Source of the DNA: Spirochaetales bacterium
GTDB taxonomy: Bacteria > Spirochaetota > Spirochaetia > DSM-2461
DNA: 64,000 bases
Assembly (NCBI GenBank): GCA_022360655.1
Contig: JAKSCK010000060.1
Coordinates: forward strand, 62,001 to 126,000
Direction of reading: 5' to 3'
Part shown: positions 52,679 through 61,801 of the stretch, piece after piece
How the letters are laid out: the number at the start of each line of letters is the position of its first letter
Numbering within the stretch: the stretch's first letter is position 1
Notes under the pieces: generated by a model
The model's input: the letters and a program-made list of their open reading frames with translations, nothing else
Told to the model about the DNA's origin: nothing
The model's database searches: none
Made by a program: the position numbers and the translations under genes

Positions 52679-52730
52679 GCTTAAATTCCCTCTCTTAATT
52701 GCAAAGAAATGGCACGATCATGAATTAGGG

Positions 52731-53270
52731 TCACCTTTTTTTTGATCGAAAAGGATAGCCACGGAATCCCACTTGTATGGTGAGTCCATTCACAAGGAGA
52801 GGCTCTCCGTTGATTCGATCTGCCCGTAATCCGCATCCGATGGCACCAATCTCGAGAAAATATGAAAGTGGACTTTCTGTGCTCATGAAAAACTCAAAAC
52901 CGAACAGTCCGTATCCTCCAATTCCATAGGAATGTGATGAAAGATTAGAACCAGGGAATGCTGCAATGGCCCCACCCTCACCATAGAATCGTGCAAAATC
53001 CCCTACCAGAGAAGAGGCTCCTGCCACTCCAAGCTTTGCCGTCCACCATGGAGTCCATGCAGCCGCCTTATTAAACTGCATTGTTCCAGTGGCCCGGAAA
53101 ACCACAACATCAGCAATGTAAGGCGATGAGACTTGCAAACCAATGCCAAAATCATCGGCATACTCGTTCAGAACAAATCCAAAGGATGTGGAAGAGCTAA
53201 ACTCATTACTTGCCGGTAAAGCTGCAACCGTACTCATCAGAAGACAAAGAGTAAGAATCGAATTTTTCAT
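52731..53270 (-). CDS. Predicted outer-membrane protein of unknown family
   Basis: The 179-residue protein has a signal peptide (MKNSILTLCLLMSTVAALPA). Glycine- and aromatic-rich alternating strands such as FSSSTSFGFVLNEYADDFGIG and SHSYGIGGYGLFGFEFFMST suggest a small barrel. It ends RKR after VGFRGYPF, so the terminal Phe signal is not at the very end. Its ATG overlaps the regulator stop by four bases, so the regulator and this protein are translated together. Function unknown. Confidence 0.65.
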   Translation of the reverse strand: MKNSILTLCLLMSTVAALPASNEFSSSTSFGFVLNEYADDFGIGLQVSSPYIADVVVFRATGTMQFNKAAAWTPWWTAKLGVAGASSLVGDFARFYGEGGAIAAFPGSNLSSHSYGIGGYGLFGFEFFMSTESPLSYFLEIGAIGCGLRADRINGEPLLVNGLTIQVGFRGYPFRSKKR

Positions 53271-53578
53271 GTGTTCTCCTTTTTTCCAGCGTCAAGAAAT
53301 AACGCTAAAGTCTCAACATACGATTGAAATCCGGTAAAACCAGATTCCGTCAAACCATAAGACGTTCTGGGACGGCGTCCCAAAAACTCCTTTTTCACGG
53401 TGATGAATCCTGCCTCCTCAAGCTTTCGAAGATGGGTAGACAGGTTTCCCTCAGTTGCACCTGTGAGCTTCCGGAGGGCCTGAAAATCCAGTTGACCACT
53501 CACCAATGCGGAAACCACAGCCAAACGAATACGAGAATGAAAAATCGAATTAATTTGGCGGTAGTCAAATTTCTCCAT
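53267..53578 (-). CDS. Winged-helix transcriptional regulator (HTH_34-like)
   Basis: The 103-residue protein is almost all DNA-binding domain: INSIFHSRIRLAVVSALVSG, LDFQALRKLTGATEGNLSTH (recognition helix near 40-55), then LEEAGFITVKKEFLGRRPRTSYGLTESG as the wing. Proteins of this size commonly bind as dimers near their own operon. The 21-base inverted repeat at 54196-54216, over the -35 box of this unit, is the obvious candidate site. Start and stop overlap both neighbours. Confidence 0.88.
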   Translation of the reverse strand: MEKFDYRQINSIFHSRIRLAVVSALVSGQLDFQALRKLTGATEGNLSTHLRKLEEAGFITVKKEFLGRRPRTSYGLTESGFTGFQSYVETLALFLDAGKKENT

Positions 53579-54161
53579 GAATCTCCCGGCGATAGATCCG
53601 AGTCAAAATCCAGCCTGGAAGCCATTGCAGAGGAATGGTTGAGAATCCAAAGAACATGGCGGCATGAGGCATGGGAAGAAGCAGGACAAAGAAAGCAACA
53701 ACAAACCAACCAGCAGTGATGAAATAAAGCCAGTTCATTGAACAAAAGGAGGCATCAACGGTGTTGGTCACGGCCAGCAGCATGGCCAGCATGAAAAGGC
53801 TTTCAGGAATCTCGAGAAGTCCCAGCATGCCTGCGACCATGGTTCCCACAACACCAATACCAAAGGCTATCCATGCGGAATAATAAATCTGACTCCCTGC
53901 ACCAGAGGGAAGACTCCCCCAACGTCGTGTTCGAATATAGCCTGCACTGAAGCTGCACAGAGCCCCAAATATCATGCCCAGAACCCAGAGGAGACTGATG
54001 AATTGGGGATGTTGTACTTCAGCAAGCCAGAATGACAATGCTGTACAAATCGGAACCACTGTGCCCCAAATCATGGAGTGGATTCCATCAACAACACGGC
54101 GTTTACGAGCATTTTCCATCACAGACCGGATGAATTCCAAATCTTGATGCACATGTTCCAT
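53565..54161 (-). CDS. Membrane protein of unknown function, first gene of regulator operon
   Basis: With the third Met as start (GGAGG six bases upstream) it has 198 residues. A short soluble start (EHVHQDLEFIRSVMENARKR) precedes about five hydrophobic segments, among them SMIWGTVVPICTALSFWLAE and FITAGWFVVAFFVLLLPM. Small membrane proteins often sit beside regulators of this kind in bacteria, where the function is seldom known. Its end overlaps the regulator start by 14 bases. Confidence 0.75.
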   Translation of the reverse strand: MEHVHQDLEFIRSVMENARKRRVVDGIHSMIWGTVVPICTALSFWLAEVQHPQFISLLWVLGMIFGALCSFSAGYIRTRRWGSLPSGAGSQIYYSAWIAFGIGVVGTMVAGMLGLLEIPESLFMLAMLLAVTNTVDASFCSMNWLYFITAGWFVVAFFVLLLPMPHAAMFFGFSTIPLQWLPGWILTRIYRREIHGEI

Positions 54162-54182
54162 GATCATCCTCCAGACAGTAAC

Positions 54183-54216
54183 AATGTATTACAAACTACT
54201 TTGTTTTTCAAAGTAG
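54183..54216 (-). promoter_or_regulatory. Promoter with overlapping operator of the regulator operon
   Basis: On the minus strand TTGAAA (54211-54206) and TACATT (54188-54183) are 17 bases apart. CTACTTTG (54196-54203) and CAAAGTAG (54209-54216) are perfect inverted copies with a TTTTT spacer and cover the -35 box and spacer. Binding by the small winged-helix regulator here would block RNA polymerase, giving autorepression. Confidence 0.65.
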
Positions 54217-54220
54217 AGAT

Positions 54221-54260
54221 AAAAAAAACAGAATTTCTTCCATAGAAATCCTGTTTTTTT
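54221..54260 (-). terminator. Strong intrinsic terminator after the TraF/UPF0164-like gene
   Basis: On the minus strand AAAAAACAGGATTTCT pairs with AGAAATTCTGTTTTTTTT around ATGGA with one mismatch. The stem is continuous with the U-run. It begins within a few bases of the stop codon at 54263. Confidence 0.9.
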
Positions 54261-54262
54261 GC

Positions 54263-55399
54263 TTAGTAGCGGAAAGCGATTTCTACAGCTCCTGCAACTT
54301 GAGGTGACTCACCAAGATAGAACCCTGATTCCTGCCCCCAAACCGCCGCATTCAGTTCAAAAAGGAGGAAATCAAGCCCAAAACCAGCCGTGAGATACCC
54401 ACCTCGAAGACCTGCACGTAAATCAATCACTTTAGAGATGGAAACTTCTGTTCCTATATTTAAGCGAGTTAACCAATTTCCATAAGAGGAAGTGGCCAAT
54501 AACGCCTTACTGGCCAACGGCTGAATGTACTCGGCATGCACTTTAGGATTCACAAGTTCCCAACCTGGATCAAAAGCCAAACCAAAACGCATGGTCATCG
54601 GAACCATGTATCGCTCACTCACCTTAGAACCCAATTTGAACTGAACCAGCTGAGCAAGAGTGGTTTTTGTGGTGAAATAACGTGTATGGCCAATGTCTCG
54701 GAAGGCCAAAGAACCTCGAAGCATTCCCCATTTCACTGCAACACCAACATCACCACCAATACCCCATCCAAAGAGGACATCATCAAAGGTTTGTACAATG
54801 TAGGCAGAAGGATATTGAGAATTCACTGCGCCAAGAATGTCTTGGAGATTCACATCGCGGAGGAACACCTTAACCTGAGTTCGAAGATCTCCTCCCACAT
54901 CAAGATGAAGATTATCACCTAGCTCAAAACGGTGACTGTAACCAAAAATCAAAGCGGTATTGGTGTCAATGTTCACCGTTGCACCGGCAACCGTTTCGGC
55001 TTTGGGAACATCAGTATTGGCCGTCACGGCAAGGCCAACTCCCCACCCTCGGCCAACCCAGCCAAGTCCAATTTGAGCTCGACCACCCAAACCATGATCG
55101 GTCACTTGTTCGAGAATGGATGGAAGAATTTTCTTCCCATCCTTTTTCATGTCGGCATAGAGGGCATAGGGGTCAATGACTCCTCCCCCACCAACACTCA
55201 ATGCTGTGACTTCGCCCTTTTTAGAGGCAAACAAGGCTGGATTTGTAAACAGTGCATCCCAACCTCCAGAAATTCCAGCGGCCGAATTTCCCTGACCAAG
55301 AAGGACAGGGCTTTCCCAATCAATTCCTTTTACGGCAGTCTGGGCACCAAGGGAGCTGAGTCCAAGAAGAGCAAAGAAGAGCAACAACGTTCGTTTCAT
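54263..55399 (-). CDS. TraF/UPF0164-like outer-membrane barrel protein
   Basis: The 378-residue protein has a signal peptide (MKRTLLLFFALLGLSSLGAQ). VLLGQGNSAAGISGGWDALFTNPALFA near residue 33-58 is the conserved start of TraF-like and PorV/UPF0164-like barrels: a Gly-rich stretch, then 'a.f.NPA'. Later strands alternate Gly and aromatic residues, and the chain ends VEIAFRY. The TraF name comes from the plasmid protein family and does not imply conjugation here. It starts three bases after the lipoprotein gene, so the two are coupled and probably work together at the outer membrane. Confidence 0.8.
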   Translation of the reverse strand: MKRTLLLFFALLGLSSLGAQTAVKGIDWESPVLLGQGNSAAGISGGWDALFTNPALFASKKGEVTALSVGGGGVIDPYALYADMKKDGKKILPSILEQVTDHGLGGRAQIGLGWVGRGWGVGLAVTANTDVPKAETVAGATVNIDTNTALIFGYSHRFELGDNLHLDVGGDLRTQVKVFLRDVNLQDILGAVNSQYPSAYIVQTFDDVLFGWGIGGDVGVAVKWGMLRGSLAFRDIGHTRYFTTKTTLAQLVQFKLGSKVSERYMVPMTMRFGLAFDPGWELVNPKVHAEYIQPLASKALLATSSYGNWLTRLNIGTEVSISKVIDLRAGLRGGYLTAGFGLDFLLFELNAAVWGQESGFYLGESPQVAGAVEIAFRY

Positions 55400-55402
55400 C
55401 TC

Positions 55403-56263
55403 TCAGCCTCCTGCTCCAAAGAGCCCCGCTAAGGAACTCAGATCCAGTCCAGAATCCACCACATTTGTGATTCCTGGAGATCCAGCAAATAAAGCATTCA
55501 AGTGATCTGTGACATCTGCATCAGGATCAGTACTCATGGGAAGTGGAGCCGTTCCATCCACATAGGGATTATCGGCGGTGGTGGGATCCTGAAGCACTTC
55601 CACAATGTCATCAAAAACACTGTCAGGGATGGGAGTGGTTGTCGGATCAGCCGGATAGTCAGGATGCTCCTGTGCGAGAACAGAAACAAAACCACTCACC
55701 AAGGCTGTGGATGCCAAGTCACCAGAGTTGGTCCCAGAAGGAGGATCCATAGGATCAGTACCACCAAGAGAGGTTCCATACTGATTCAATGCGCCAGCGG
55801 TAGTGAGCAAGCCCTCAACCTGCTCTCGAACGCTTGCAGGAGGAGCATCTGAATCAAACAAATCGGAAACGATTTCTAAAGGGTTCGAGACATCAAGACT
55901 CGATGGATCAGCAACAAGATTTGTCACCAAATTATTGGCAGATTGTACAACATCATCTGCTCCACTCGAGGCCGCCGCAATTTCAGCAACGGCCAGAGCT
56001 GCCTGCTGTTCAACTGGAGTATTCACGGCACCATCAATGACATCTTCTAAAGATTCAATGGCCTGCTGAGCTTGTTGATCGGTTAATGTATCAACAAAGG
56101 AATCTGAGCGATTGAGCGCATTGACAATGTCTTGTCCGCTGTTGAGATTGGGTAAAGGTTGCTGTCCCCAACCAGCTTTTTCAAAAACGTTACCAAGAAA
56201 GGGATTTGCACAACCCGCCAGCAATGCGACAGGCAAGAGAGCCATAGCCATATGTCGCTTCAT
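55403..56263 (-). CDS. Lipoprotein of unknown function
   Basis: The 286-residue protein has a lipoprotein signal, MKRHMAMALLPVALLAGC, with Cys18 as the lipidation site. The mature part is acidic and rich in Asp, Ser and Pro, with helical stretches such as SLEDVIDGAVNTPVEQQAALA and Asp-Pro runs near 170-250 (GGTDPMDPPSGTNSG, STDPDADVTDHLNALF). I recognise no domain. Its stop lies three bases before the TraF-like start. Confidence 0.75.
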   Translation of the reverse strand: MKRHMAMALLPVALLAGCANPFLGNVFEKAGWGQQPLPNLNSGQDIVNALNRSDSFVDTLTDQQAQQAIESLEDVIDGAVNTPVEQQAALAVAEIAAASSGADDVVQSANNLVTNLVADPSSLDVSNPLEIVSDLFDSDAPPASVREQVEGLLTTAGALNQYGTSLGGTDPMDPPSGTNSGDLASTALVSGFVSVLAQEHPDYPADPTTTPIPDSVFDDIVEVLQDPTTADNPYVDGTAPLPMSTDPDADVTDHLNALFAGSPGITNVVDSGLDLSSLAGLFGAGG

Positions 56264-56739
56264 GTCGGACCTCCATGAGGTAAAAGAATTTAACGCATAC
56301 TTTTCATTATTCCCAGCGTTTCTGCTTTGGATTTCAAACTCTACAGCAGTTTCTATGGACTTCCCATGAGTTTTCTATTGTTTTTTTCCGAACGTCTAAA
56401 AAAGTAAAATATTTCCTTAAACTTCATCCACCATAGATTCCCTCTTCATCGCTATTTTCATGAAATATGGGACCATCATCACGAGAAGGATTTGCTCCGT
56501 GAACCACCTCTATGTGGATTCATATAATGAAAAGCAAATCTGGAAATACACGTTGTATGTCCCATCAATTGCTCCCATCATTGAAAAGCCTTCAGCAATG
56601 AAAAATTCTGTATTCAGATCAAAATCTACCGCTTCCCCTACGCGAACAACATTTCCTGCATTGCCTCGCTTCACAGGATTCCGTATTTTTGGGGAAGCTG
56701 GCATCAATACACCAGCTGAGGAACTCGGAGGTTTACACC
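56264..56739. other. Divergent intergenic region before lon
   Basis: These 476 bases separate the lipoprotein start (minus) from the lon start (plus). The sequence is AT-rich with TTTTTT runs near 56370 and 56400. I find no CIRCE element and no convincing heat-shock promoter. Open frames of up to 95 codons are present but lack ribosome sites and recognisable motifs. AGGAACTCGGAGG precedes the lon ATG. Confidence 0.5.
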
Positions 56740-59100
56740 ATGTCTGACGAAAATCAAGTTGTTTCTGCAGCAGAAACTCTACCCAATACCATATATGTTG
56801 TCCCTCTCCAGGGAAAACCCATCTTTCCTGGGATTTTCACCCCCATCATGATCACAGGTACAGATGACATTTCTGTCATTGATAAGGCCATGGAAGATCA
56901 AAAAGTGGTGGGGCTCGTTCTCACCACAGATCCTGAGGCCGAATCCCCAGGACCTGATCAACTCCACGCCGTAGGCACCGTGGCCAAAATAGTGAAACGC
57001 ATCAATCTTCCTGATGGTGGCATCAACATTTTTATCAGCACGCTTCGCCGATTCCGCATACAAAAGGTGCTGAGTGAAGTGAGCCCTTATCTGGCGGCTG
57101 TGGAGTATTTGGATGATGATTTTGATGCGGAAGATGATGAACTGAAAGCACTCACTCGAGCCCTGCTCACAGAGATGAAGCAAATCAGTGAAGACAATCC
57201 TCTTTTTTCAGAAGAAATGCGCCTCAACATGGTGAACATTGACAATCCAGGGAAAATCGCTGATTTCATCACCAGCATTCTCAATGTGGATCGGGATAAA
57301 CAACAGGAAATTCTCACCACTCTTGATGTCAAAAAGCGCATGGAACAGGTTCTGATTTACATCAAGAAAGAACATGAATTGGCCAAAATCCAAAAAAGAA
57401 TTGCCAATGAAATTAATGAGAAGATTGAGAAAAACCAGCGCGACTACTTTTTAAGAGAAGAACTCAAGGCCATTAAAAAGGAATTGGGAGAACCTTCTGA
57501 TGCACGGTCCAGCGAATATCTCAAATTCAAAGAAGCCATTGACGCTTTTGGATTTGAGGGGGAAGTGGCCGAGCAGGTTGGAAGAGAGCTCGAAAAGTTC
57601 CAGGTGATGGACCCCTCCTCCAGTGAATATGTGGTGACAAGGAATTATCTGGATTGGATTGTCTCGCTTCCCTGGGAACCCCCTCCAGCGGACTCCATTG
57701 ATATCAAAGAAGCCTTCCAAATCCTTGAGAATGACCACTACGGCCTTGAGGATGTGAAAGAACGCATTTTGGAGTACTTGGCAGTCCGAAAACTCAAACA
57801 AGATTCCAAAGGATCCATCATTCTGCTTGTGGGCCCTCCAGGAGTGGGAAAAACCTCCATTGGAAAATCCGTGGCCCGCTCCATGGGGAGACCCTTCTTC
57901 CGATTCTCTGTGGGTGGCATGCGAGATGAAGCCGAAATTAAAGGCCATCGCCGCACCTATGTGGGGGCCATGCCGGGGAAGATTCTCCAAGGAATGAAAA
58001 TTTGCAAATCTCGTGCACCTGTGTTCATGCTGGATGAGATTGATAAATTAGGGAGCAGTTATCAGGGCGACCCCTCGTCGGCACTCCTCGAGGTGCTGGA
58101 TCCGGAACAAAACTCCTCCTTCCGAGATCACTATTTAGACCTCCCCTTTGATTTGTCCCACACCGTTTTCATTGCTACCGCCAATACCCTCGACACCATT
58201 CCCCGTCCGCTTTTGGACCGAATGGAAATCATCCGACTCTCTGGCTACATCGTGGAGGAAAAGGTTGAAATTGCCAAAAAATACATCATACCCAAAAGCC
58301 TGAAAAAACATGGGCTTAAACGAGGCCAAGTTCGATACAACAAAACGGCTCTCAAAGCCATTGCGGAAGGGTATGCACGGGATGCAGGCATGCGAACCTA
58401 TGAAAAGGCAGTGGATCGAATCAACCGAAAAGTGGCGCGGCAGGTGGTGGAGGAATCCACCGAGCTCCCCTTGCGTATTGCCACATCCAATCTGGAAACC
58501 TACTTGAAAAAGCCGTATTTCCGAGAGGATGGAATGAAAAAAGCCACTCTTCCTGGTACCTCGCTTGGTTTGGCCTGGACCAGTATGGGAGGCGATGTGC
58601 TTGTGATTGAAGCCGATGCCATCACTGGGAAAGGGGGATTTAAGCTCACAGGCCAAATGGGCGATGTGATGAAAGAATCCGCATCCATTGCCTACACCAG
58701 GGCCAGAAATGTGCTCGAAGGGCTGACAAAGGAAAAAAACTCCTTCTTTGATGAAAAGGTGATTCACCTGCATATTCCCGAGGGAGCCACACCGAAAGAT
58801 GGTCCTTCTGCTGGAATTACCATGACCACCGCTCTTGTATCTTTAGCAACGGGAAAAAAGATTCGTCCCAACCTTGCGATGACTGGTGAGTTGAGTTTGA
58901 CAGGAAAAGTTCTTGCCATAGGCGGACTCAAAGAAAAAACAATTGCAGCCCGACGCCATGGTGTGAAAGATGTCATCATTCCTGATGCCAACCTCAGAGA
59001 TTTGGAAGAGATTCCTGATCATGTGAAAAAAGGAATCACCTTCCATCCTGTAAAAACATTGGAAGAAGTTTTATCACTTGCCCTTCCCAATCTGATGTAG
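56740..59100 (+). CDS. lon: ATP-dependent protease Lon
   Basis: The ATG at 56740 has GGAGG eight bases upstream, giving 786 residues. The N-terminal substrate domain begins YVVPLQGKPIFPGIFTPIMI. The AAA+ domain has GPPGVGKTS near residue 370 (Walker A), VFMLDEIDK near 430 (Walker B), and RPLLDRMEIIRL. The protease domain has the Ser in KDGPSAGITMTTALVSL near 690 and the Lys in GKVLAIGGLKEKTIAA near 735. Lon degrades misfolded and regulatory proteins. It stands alone and ends in a terminator. Confidence 0.96.
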   Translation: MSDENQVVSAAETLPNTIYVVPLQGKPIFPGIFTPIMITGTDDISVIDKAMEDQKVVGLVLTTDPEAESPGPDQLHAVGTVAKIVKRINLPDGGINIFISTLRRFRIQKVLSEVSPYLAAVEYLDDDFDAEDDELKALTRALLTEMKQISEDNPLFSEEMRLNMVNIDNPGKIADFITSILNVDRDKQQEILTTLDVKKRMEQVLIYIKKEHELAKIQKRIANEINEKIEKNQRDYFLREELKAIKKELGEPSDARSSEYLKFKEAIDAFGFEGEVAEQVGRELEKFQVMDPSSSEYVVTRNYLDWIVSLPWEPPPADSIDIKEAFQILENDHYGLEDVKERILEYLAVRKLKQDSKGSIILLVGPPGVGKTSIGKSVARSMGRPFFRFSVGGMRDEAEIKGHRRTYVGAMPGKILQGMKICKSRAPVFMLDEIDKLGSSYQGDPSSALLEVLDPEQNSSFRDHYLDLPFDLSHTVFIATANTLDTIPRPLLDRMEIIRLSGYIVEEKVEIAKKYIIPKSLKKHGLKRGQVRYNKTALKAIAEGYARDAGMRTYEKAVDRINRKVARQVVEESTELPLRIATSNLETYLKKPYFREDGMKKATLPGTSLGLAWTSMGGDVLVIEADAITGKGGFKLTGQMGDVMKESASIAYTRARNVLEGLTKEKNSFFDEKVIHLHIPEGATPKDGPSAGITMTTALVSLATGKKIRPNLAMTGELSLTGKVLAIGGLKEKTIAARRHGVKDVIIPDANLRDLEEIPDHVKKGITFHPVKTLEEVLSLALPNLM

Positions 59101-59105
59101 GAGAT

Positions 59106-59129
59106 AAGCCCAGTCCCAGGACTGGGCTT
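59106..59129 (+). terminator. Intrinsic terminator of lon
   Basis: AAGCCCAGTCC (59106-59116) and GGACTGGGCTT (59119-59129) pair over 11 bases, giving about nine pairs with a realistic loop. GTTCTTC follows. It begins six bases after the stop. Confidence 0.82.
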
Positions 59130-59179
59130 GTTCTTCAACGAGGTTCCGGTAGAATGAACCGAAGCAATGGAGGCCTCCC

Positions 59180-59863
59180 ATGGGTATCATTAGTGACTTT
59201 CAACGCATCACAATTGCAGAATTACGAAAGGAAACCATCGAACTATTACAAAAAGCTTATGCGGATGGACGCATTGGCGTTGACACTCTTGAGAGACGTC
59301 TTGAAGAAGCCACAAAAGCTCAGGAGAAAGACAGCCTTGTCACCCTCGTGGCCGATATCCCCACAGATGAAGATGACACGTATCGATCTGAACCAAAAGA
59401 AGAATCTCCTTGGCTCACAAATCCTGGGCGTCCGGAAAATCGTTCTGTGTATTTTGCCATGCTTGGTGGAACAGACATCAAAGGTGCATGGAAACCTGCC
59501 CATGAGATTCAATGCTACTCCATTCTTGGTGGCATTGATTTAGATTTCCGAGATGCTCTATTTCCTAAGAATGGCGATATCACAGTGAAGTTTGGCTGTT
59601 TGATGGGAGGAGTGGATATTGTGGTTCCCCCAGGGGTGAATGTGCATGTTCAGGGCTTTCCTCTTTTGGGAGGGATTGATGATAAGGCTGGTGCAGGTGA
59701 AGAAGGCGCTCCAACAATCCACCTCAAAGGAATGGTTGTTCTTGGTGGACTTGATGTGAAGCGCCGGGATCCAAAACGGCTCAAAAATGGGGAAACCTGG
59801 ACAGAGCGTCTCAGCAAACGTGCCCGAAAAAAACAGCGTCGGAACGAGCGTCGAGGTCGCTAA
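59180..59863 (+). CDS. DUF1707-like / LiaF-like cell-wall stress protein
   Basis: The 227-residue protein opens with a DUF1707-like helical part: RKETIELLQKAYADGRIGVDTLERRLEEA. A C-terminal part resembles the LiaF/DUF2154 beta-helix: FAMLGGTDIKGAW, SILGGIDLDFRDALFP and FGCLMGGVDIVVPPGV, each a GG(t/i/v)D repeat. No membrane segment is evident, which is odd for LiaF-like proteins, where four helices normally precede this domain. It ends RKKQRRNERRGR, strongly basic. GGAGG precedes the ATG. It may sense envelope stress or anchor to acidic lipid or nucleic acid; that is inference. Confidence 0.8.
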   Translation: MGIISDFQRITIAELRKETIELLQKAYADGRIGVDTLERRLEEATKAQEKDSLVTLVADIPTDEDDTYRSEPKEESPWLTNPGRPENRSVYFAMLGGTDIKGAWKPAHEIQCYSILGGIDLDFRDALFPKNGDITVKFGCLMGGVDIVVPPGVNVHVQGFPLLGGIDDKAGAGEEGAPTIHLKGMVVLGGLDVKRRDPKRLKNGETWTERLSKRARKKQRRNERRGR

Positions 59864-59867
59864 GAAA

Positions 59868-60323
59868 TCAGGAATTAGGGAGATTCAGAGAGGAGGCAAT
59901 GATTTGTGCCATGCTCTCATCTCCCTCTTGTGCCAGCTGAACAGGGGTGATTCCCTTCTTGTCTTCGGAATAAGGCGAAGCCCCTGCGGCTAATAGCATG
60001 GCAACAAGATCTGGATTCATGGATAAGACACCATAATGCAATGCCGTACGCCCTTCTTTGTCAGGAAGATCAATGGCAGCATCAGCATTCAATAGAGCGG
60101 CAACAGCCATGAGATCTCCTGCAATGGATGCAAGATGAAGTGGGGTTTGTCCTTTTTTATCTGTAGCATCAAGATTGGCTTCTTCTTGAGCAACAAGGGT
60201 GACCAAAGCGCTCGAATCCCCTTCAATAACGGCCTCATGCAACGTGTCATCAGTTGTAGCACAGGAAGAAAGTCCCGCAATGAGACAGATGCTTAACATC
60301 AGAGGGCTCAACTTTTCAACCAT
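59868..60323 (-). CDS. Ankyrin-repeat lipoprotein
   Basis: From ATG 60323 (GGAGG upstream) it has 151 residues. MVEKLSPLMLSICLIAGLSSC is a lipoprotein signal with Cys21. Three ankyrin units follow: KKGQTPLHLASIAGDLMAVAAL, KEGRTALHYGVLSMNPDLVAML and KKGITPVQLAQEGDESMAQIIA. Ankyrin repeats bind proteins. It lies 26 bases after the protease gene, so the periplasmic or surface protease may be the partner; that is inference. Confidence 0.85.
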   Translation of the reverse strand: MVEKLSPLMLSICLIAGLSSCATTDDTLHEAVIEGDSSALVTLVAQEEANLDATDKKGQTPLHLASIAGDLMAVAALLNADAAIDLPDKEGRTALHYGVLSMNPDLVAMLLAAGASPYSEDKKGITPVQLAQEGDESMAQIIASSLNLPNS

Positions 60324-60349
60324 GTACATCCTCCTTGGCTGTGTGTCCA

Positions 60350-61801
60350 TTATTCACAGTCCATGAAATCGCGCCAGTCCCTTGGAATTCTGTCCACAGG
60401 AACAAAGTAGCTCAATTGAGCCGAGTCCTGGCTCACCACAAAGGTGGGAAAACCGAGTAGCTTCCCTTGCTCATCACTCACTGCCCCGCCAGAACTTCCT
60501 CCTGAGATTTCAGCATCTGTTTTCCATATCATGCCATCACTGGTGAGTTCACCACCAGAAAGAATTCCCGATGTGATGGTGAAATGAGAACGAGAGAGTC
60601 CTGATCCCATCCAAGGGAATCCAAACATTTGAAGAGGGTCCCCAAGATGAAACGAATGAGAAAAATCGATGGGCCAATAAAAAAACCGGTAATCAGAAGG
60701 TAGGGGGCGTCCCCATCGATCTCCAGTGATTTGCAATAGTGCCAAATCATCTTGACGAGAAATCTGCTCCACTTTAGCTGTAAACAACTCAACGGGTTCC
60801 TCATAAGGAGAAAGAGAGAGCGCTACAATCAAGGAGTCCACAATCTGAGAGGAGGAATTGAACGCGACATGGGCATTGGTGACAATACTTCCCTTGGAGC
60901 TCACAAAACATCCAGAACCAATTCCAGCCTCACTAATGAGCTGAACTGTGGATAAACGAATCTTTTCATATCCTTCTGGGTACTCGGGAAGAATAGGAGG
61001 TTGTGGATACTCTGAAGGAACCGCATTTCCTTCAAAGAGCGCAAGGCGGACAGGGATGGATCGTCCTTGATTGGTATTTTCCATCACCGTCAGAAAATAG
61101 GATGATTCTTGCAATTCATCTGGAAACACAAGAAGAGATTCCCGGCCAAGCAGACTTTCCGAAATCACCTGATATCCCTCTCTTTCTGGTGCAGGATGAG
61201 ATCTGGAAAGAAATAAGTCCACATCACCTGGAGTATCAAGAACATCAATTCGAAATCCTTCAATGGAAGGTGGTGGATCAATCTGAAAGACACGGGTATG
61301 AAGATTCTCCGAATCTAAGGTGATGTTCTGTATCTCCTGAAAATGCAACGGCTCAGCCTGAAGTCCATCAACCCAATCCATTTTCAACTGATAATAAATG
61401 CTGCTTTGTTTCCGCCCATTTCTCCGGGGTGCTTGGGAAAAGGCATAACGAACATCAAGGACATACCGTCCAGCCGGCATTTGATTTTCGAGAGTTTTAC
61501 AAAGACGGAGCTTTTCATTCCATTCATCCGATTCAAATCGAAATTCAAGAGGATTTTCTTCATTGCTGCTTTCTGGTCGAAGTATCAAATCAAGATCCGC
61601 TTCTGCTTGAAATAATTCAATGGATAAAGTGCTGATGGTCACAGGAAGTTGAAACCGATATGAGCGAATGCCTTCTCCCTGTGGATACAGTTGGCCTTCC
61701 ACAAGAACTCCTGGTTCCAGCTCGGTTATAGAAGGATTCTTGGCCTGTAATGACAAAAGAGGAAGAATCAAAAGAACAATAGACCAGCAGAGTTGTCGCA
61801 T
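60350..61801 (-). CDS. Secreted trypsin-like serine protease with N-terminal PPC-like domains
   Basis: From ATG 61801 it has 483 residues. A signal peptide (MRQLCWSIVLLILPLLSLQA) is followed by two beta domains like bacterial pre-peptidase C domains: LEPGVLVEGQLYPQGEGIRSY near residue 25-45, with LDLILRPESS, and VFQIDPPPSIEGFRIDV near 190. The protease part has the His in IVTNAHVAFNSS, the Asp in SRQDDLALLQITG and the Ser in ISGGSSGGAVSDEQ. It is similar in catalytic core to DegP-type proteases but has no PDZ domain. The ATG overlaps the pabC stop by one base. Confidence 0.9.
   Translation of the reverse strand: MRQLCWSIVLLILPLLSLQAKNPSITELEPGVLVEGQLYPQGEGIRSYRFQLPVTISTLSIELFQAEADLDLILRPESSNEENPLEFRFESDEWNEKLRLCKTLENQMPAGRYVLDVRYAFSQAPRRNGRKQSSIYYQLKMDWVDGLQAEPLHFQEIQNITLDSENLHTRVFQIDPPPSIEGFRIDVLDTPGDVDLFLSRSHPAPEREGYQVISESLLGRESLLVFPDELQESSYFLTVMENTNQGRSIPVRLALFEGNAVPSEYPQPPILPEYPEGYEKIRLSTVQLISEAGIGSGCFVSSKGSIVTNAHVAFNSSSQIVDSLIVALSLSPYEEPVELFTAKVEQISRQDDLALLQITGDRWGRPLPSDYRFFYWPIDFSHSFHLGDPLQMFGFPWMGSGLSRSHFTITSGILSGGELTSDGMIWKTDAEISGGSSGGAVSDEQGKLLGFPTFVVSQDSAQLSYFVPVDRIPRDWRDFMDCE

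Noticed and set aside
54263-55399. Possible conjugation gene (TraF)
   Set aside because: The resemblance is to a broad barrel family; no other transfer gene, relaxase or plasmid feature is present, so no conjugation role is claimed.
56460-56747. 95-codon frame upstream of lon
   Set aside because: It has no ribosome site, its sequence matches no family, and it overlaps the lon start. It is treated as non-coding.
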